Shown here: piece by piece, positions 23,139 through 23,927 of the stretch
How positions within the stretch are numbered: position 1 is the first letter of the stretch
Layout of the letters: each line of letters opens with the position of its first letter
DNA from: Clostridiales bacterium
GTDB taxonomy: Bacteria; Bacillota; Clostridia; Oscillospirales; Butyricicoccaceae
NCBI GenBank assembly: GCA_019420045.1
Contig: JAHZHY010000009.1
Location: 10,837-34,763, forward strand
Length of the DNA: 23,927 nucleotides
Direction: 5' to 3'
Translations under genes and position numbers: made by a program
The notes under the pieces: generated by a model
Told to the model about the DNA's origin: nothing
Database searches by the model: none
The model's input: the letters and a program-made list of their open reading frames with translations, nothing else

Positions 23139-23728
23139 AAATACCGGACGATGTGTTTATGACCCGTTGCCGCTACTGCGGGCATGGGCAGACGGGAGCA
23201 GAAAATAAAGAAATCCCGGACGATAAACTGTTTATTCACTTTTGGGCGAAGCAATCGCCGTGCGGGATCATCGGGATTGCACAATGCGATAAGGTCCAGG
23301 GCGAGTGTCTGGACTTCAAGCCTAACCCCATGTTTGGAATTTGCGAATACTGCACTTTCACAAACAGTTTTCATCCCGGATTTTGTACGGTGCCCGGCGG
23401 GCCGGTGAACAAGCGGCGGGTATTCCTGGGATGGAGCGGGATAGGAGATTATTACTCCGGCCACGCACTTTTCACCTGTGACCGCTATCGAGTGAGTGAA
23501 CGGTGGAAAGACCTAATCCTGAAAACCACCGTAGCGGGACGCGCACCGGAAAATTTTGACCCAGGAACATGGGAAGCCATGAAACACATTGACGGGACAG
23601 CTACGGCAAAACGGTGGGCGGACCTGCAAGCCAAACGAAAGGCAGAACTGGAGGCAGAGGCAGAAAAAGAGGCGAGAAAAAGGGCGGAGCTGGAGCAGAA
23701 GCAAATTTCCATGTTTGATGATGAATGA
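23135..23728 (+). CDS. Cys-rich protein with coiled-coil tail
   Basis: The protein has 197 residues and starts at GTG 23135, overlapping the methyltransferase stop. It carries many Cys residues in pairs (CRYC at 12-15, CEYC at 70-73, plus C43, C51, C58, C84, C115), suggesting more than one zinc site. Residues about 160-188 form a Lys/Glu/Ala coiled coil. The last residues are QISMFDDE, a match to the pentapeptide type used by proteins that dock on the bacterial sliding clamp. The methyltransferase next door has QISMW at residues 5-9. Function is unknown. Confidence 0.65.
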   Translation: MKIPDDVFMTRCRYCGHGQTGAENKEIPDDKLFIHFWAKQSPCGIIGIAQCDKVQGECLDFKPNPMFGICEYCTFTNSFHPGFCTVPGGPVNKRRVFLGWSGIGDYYSGHALFTCDRYRVSERWKDLILKTTVAGRAPENFDPGTWEAMKHIDGTATAKRWADLQAKRKAELEAEAEKEARKRAELEQKQISMFDDE

Positions 23729-23743
23729 AAACGGGGTGAAGCC

Positions 23744-23920
23744 ATGCAGAACAAAAAGAACATGCGCCGGATCAGCATCTTGGTGACCGCGCAGACAGTC
23801 TATAACCTGGATAAGTTGGCAGCCATGTGCGGCTACAAGGAGCGGGGCCGCGTGATTGATAAGCTGGTCAGAGAAAAAATGATTATGATGGGAGGCCGGA
23901 GAAATGAAAATATGCGATAG
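23744..23920 (+). CDS. Small ribbon-helix-helix DNA-binding protein
   Basis: This 58-residue protein is short enough to be missed by simple ORF scans. A basic strand, RRISILVTAQ, is followed by two helices (TVYNLDKLAAMCGY and ERGRVIDKLVREKM) with the spacing of MetJ/Arc (RHH) repressors. GGGGTGAAG precedes the ATG. RHH proteins bind as dimers through the strand and often regulate their own operon or plasmid partition/transfer. The end is basic (GGRRNENMR). Its tail overlaps the start of the next gene. Confidence 0.65.
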   Translation: MQNKKNMRRISILVTAQTVYNLDKLAAMCGYKERGRVIDKLVREKMIMMGGRRNENMR

Positions 23921-23927
23921 GTGCCCA
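23904..23927 (+). CDS. Start of a further Cys-containing protein (partial)
   Basis: ATG at 23904 with GGAGGCCGGAG upstream begins MKICDRCP and runs off the end of the window. The early C-x-x-C points to yet another zinc-ribbon protein. It overlaps the RHH gene by 17 bases. Confidence 0.45.

Noticed and set aside
1..23927. tRNA, rRNA or CRISPR array
   Set aside because: No cloverleaf with anticodon arm, no rRNA segment, and no regularly spaced direct repeats were seen on either strand.

Overview
The window looks like the chromosome of a Gram-positive Clostridia bacterium, probably a gut Oscillospirales relative. This rests on the strong AGGAGG ribosome sites, the G+C-rich coding sequence, an acetylase-type lysine/diaminopimelate operon, a SecA with a C-terminal zinc tail, and many U-tract intrinsic terminators. 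The genus assignment is inference; nothing here fixes the species.

Positions 1-13305 are ordinary chromosomal genes. In order: the tail of a DapA-family aldolase; a MerR-RDD membrane-linked regulator (+); a DMT/EamA transporter (-); the lysine/DAP operon lysC-dapA-dapB-dapH (-); a divergent M20 amidohydrolase that probably supplies the matching deacetylase (+); a YbaK/EbsC deacylase overlapping a small P-loop protein (+); a short membrane-anchored unknown (-); secA (-); and an FAH-family hydrolase (-). Eight intrinsic hairpins are described in total, and six of them separate these chromosomal units. lysC has a promoter close to its start and no room for a lysine riboswitch.

From about 13390 to the end, every gene is on the + strand, short, tightly packed, and mostly joined by ATGA/GTGA/TAATG overlaps. 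This is an integrated mobile element (prophage-like, or an ICE/IME) whose right end lies outside the window. No integrase, repressor, structural or portal gene is visible, so its type cannot be settled here. Recognisable members are an IS30-type HTH protein, a DUF6273-like protein, an MT-A70 adenine methyltransferase with a run of ten G's inside the gene, an HD-domain phosphohydrolase, a membrane-anchored lytic transglycosylase, an HUH rolling-circle Rep protein of the G2P/ORF2 type, a DUF4406 nucleotide-type protein, a C5-cytosine methyltransferase with a sixfold repeat in its target-recognition region, several Cys-rich small proteins and a ribbon-helix-helix protein.

The most unusual stretch is the 203-base gap before rep (19662-19864). 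It holds a strong promoter and terminator pair on the minus strand, predicting a small RNA of about 80 nt. It also has three further inverted repeats, including an 18-bp perfect palindrome. This resembles the counter-transcribed RNA plus origin arrangement of rolling-circle replicons. The left edge of the element is also odd: a promoter followed almost at once by a strong terminator, ahead of the first gene. Together the genes suggest an element that replicates through HUH Rep, modifies DNA on both A and C, and may carry its own wall-opening enzyme.
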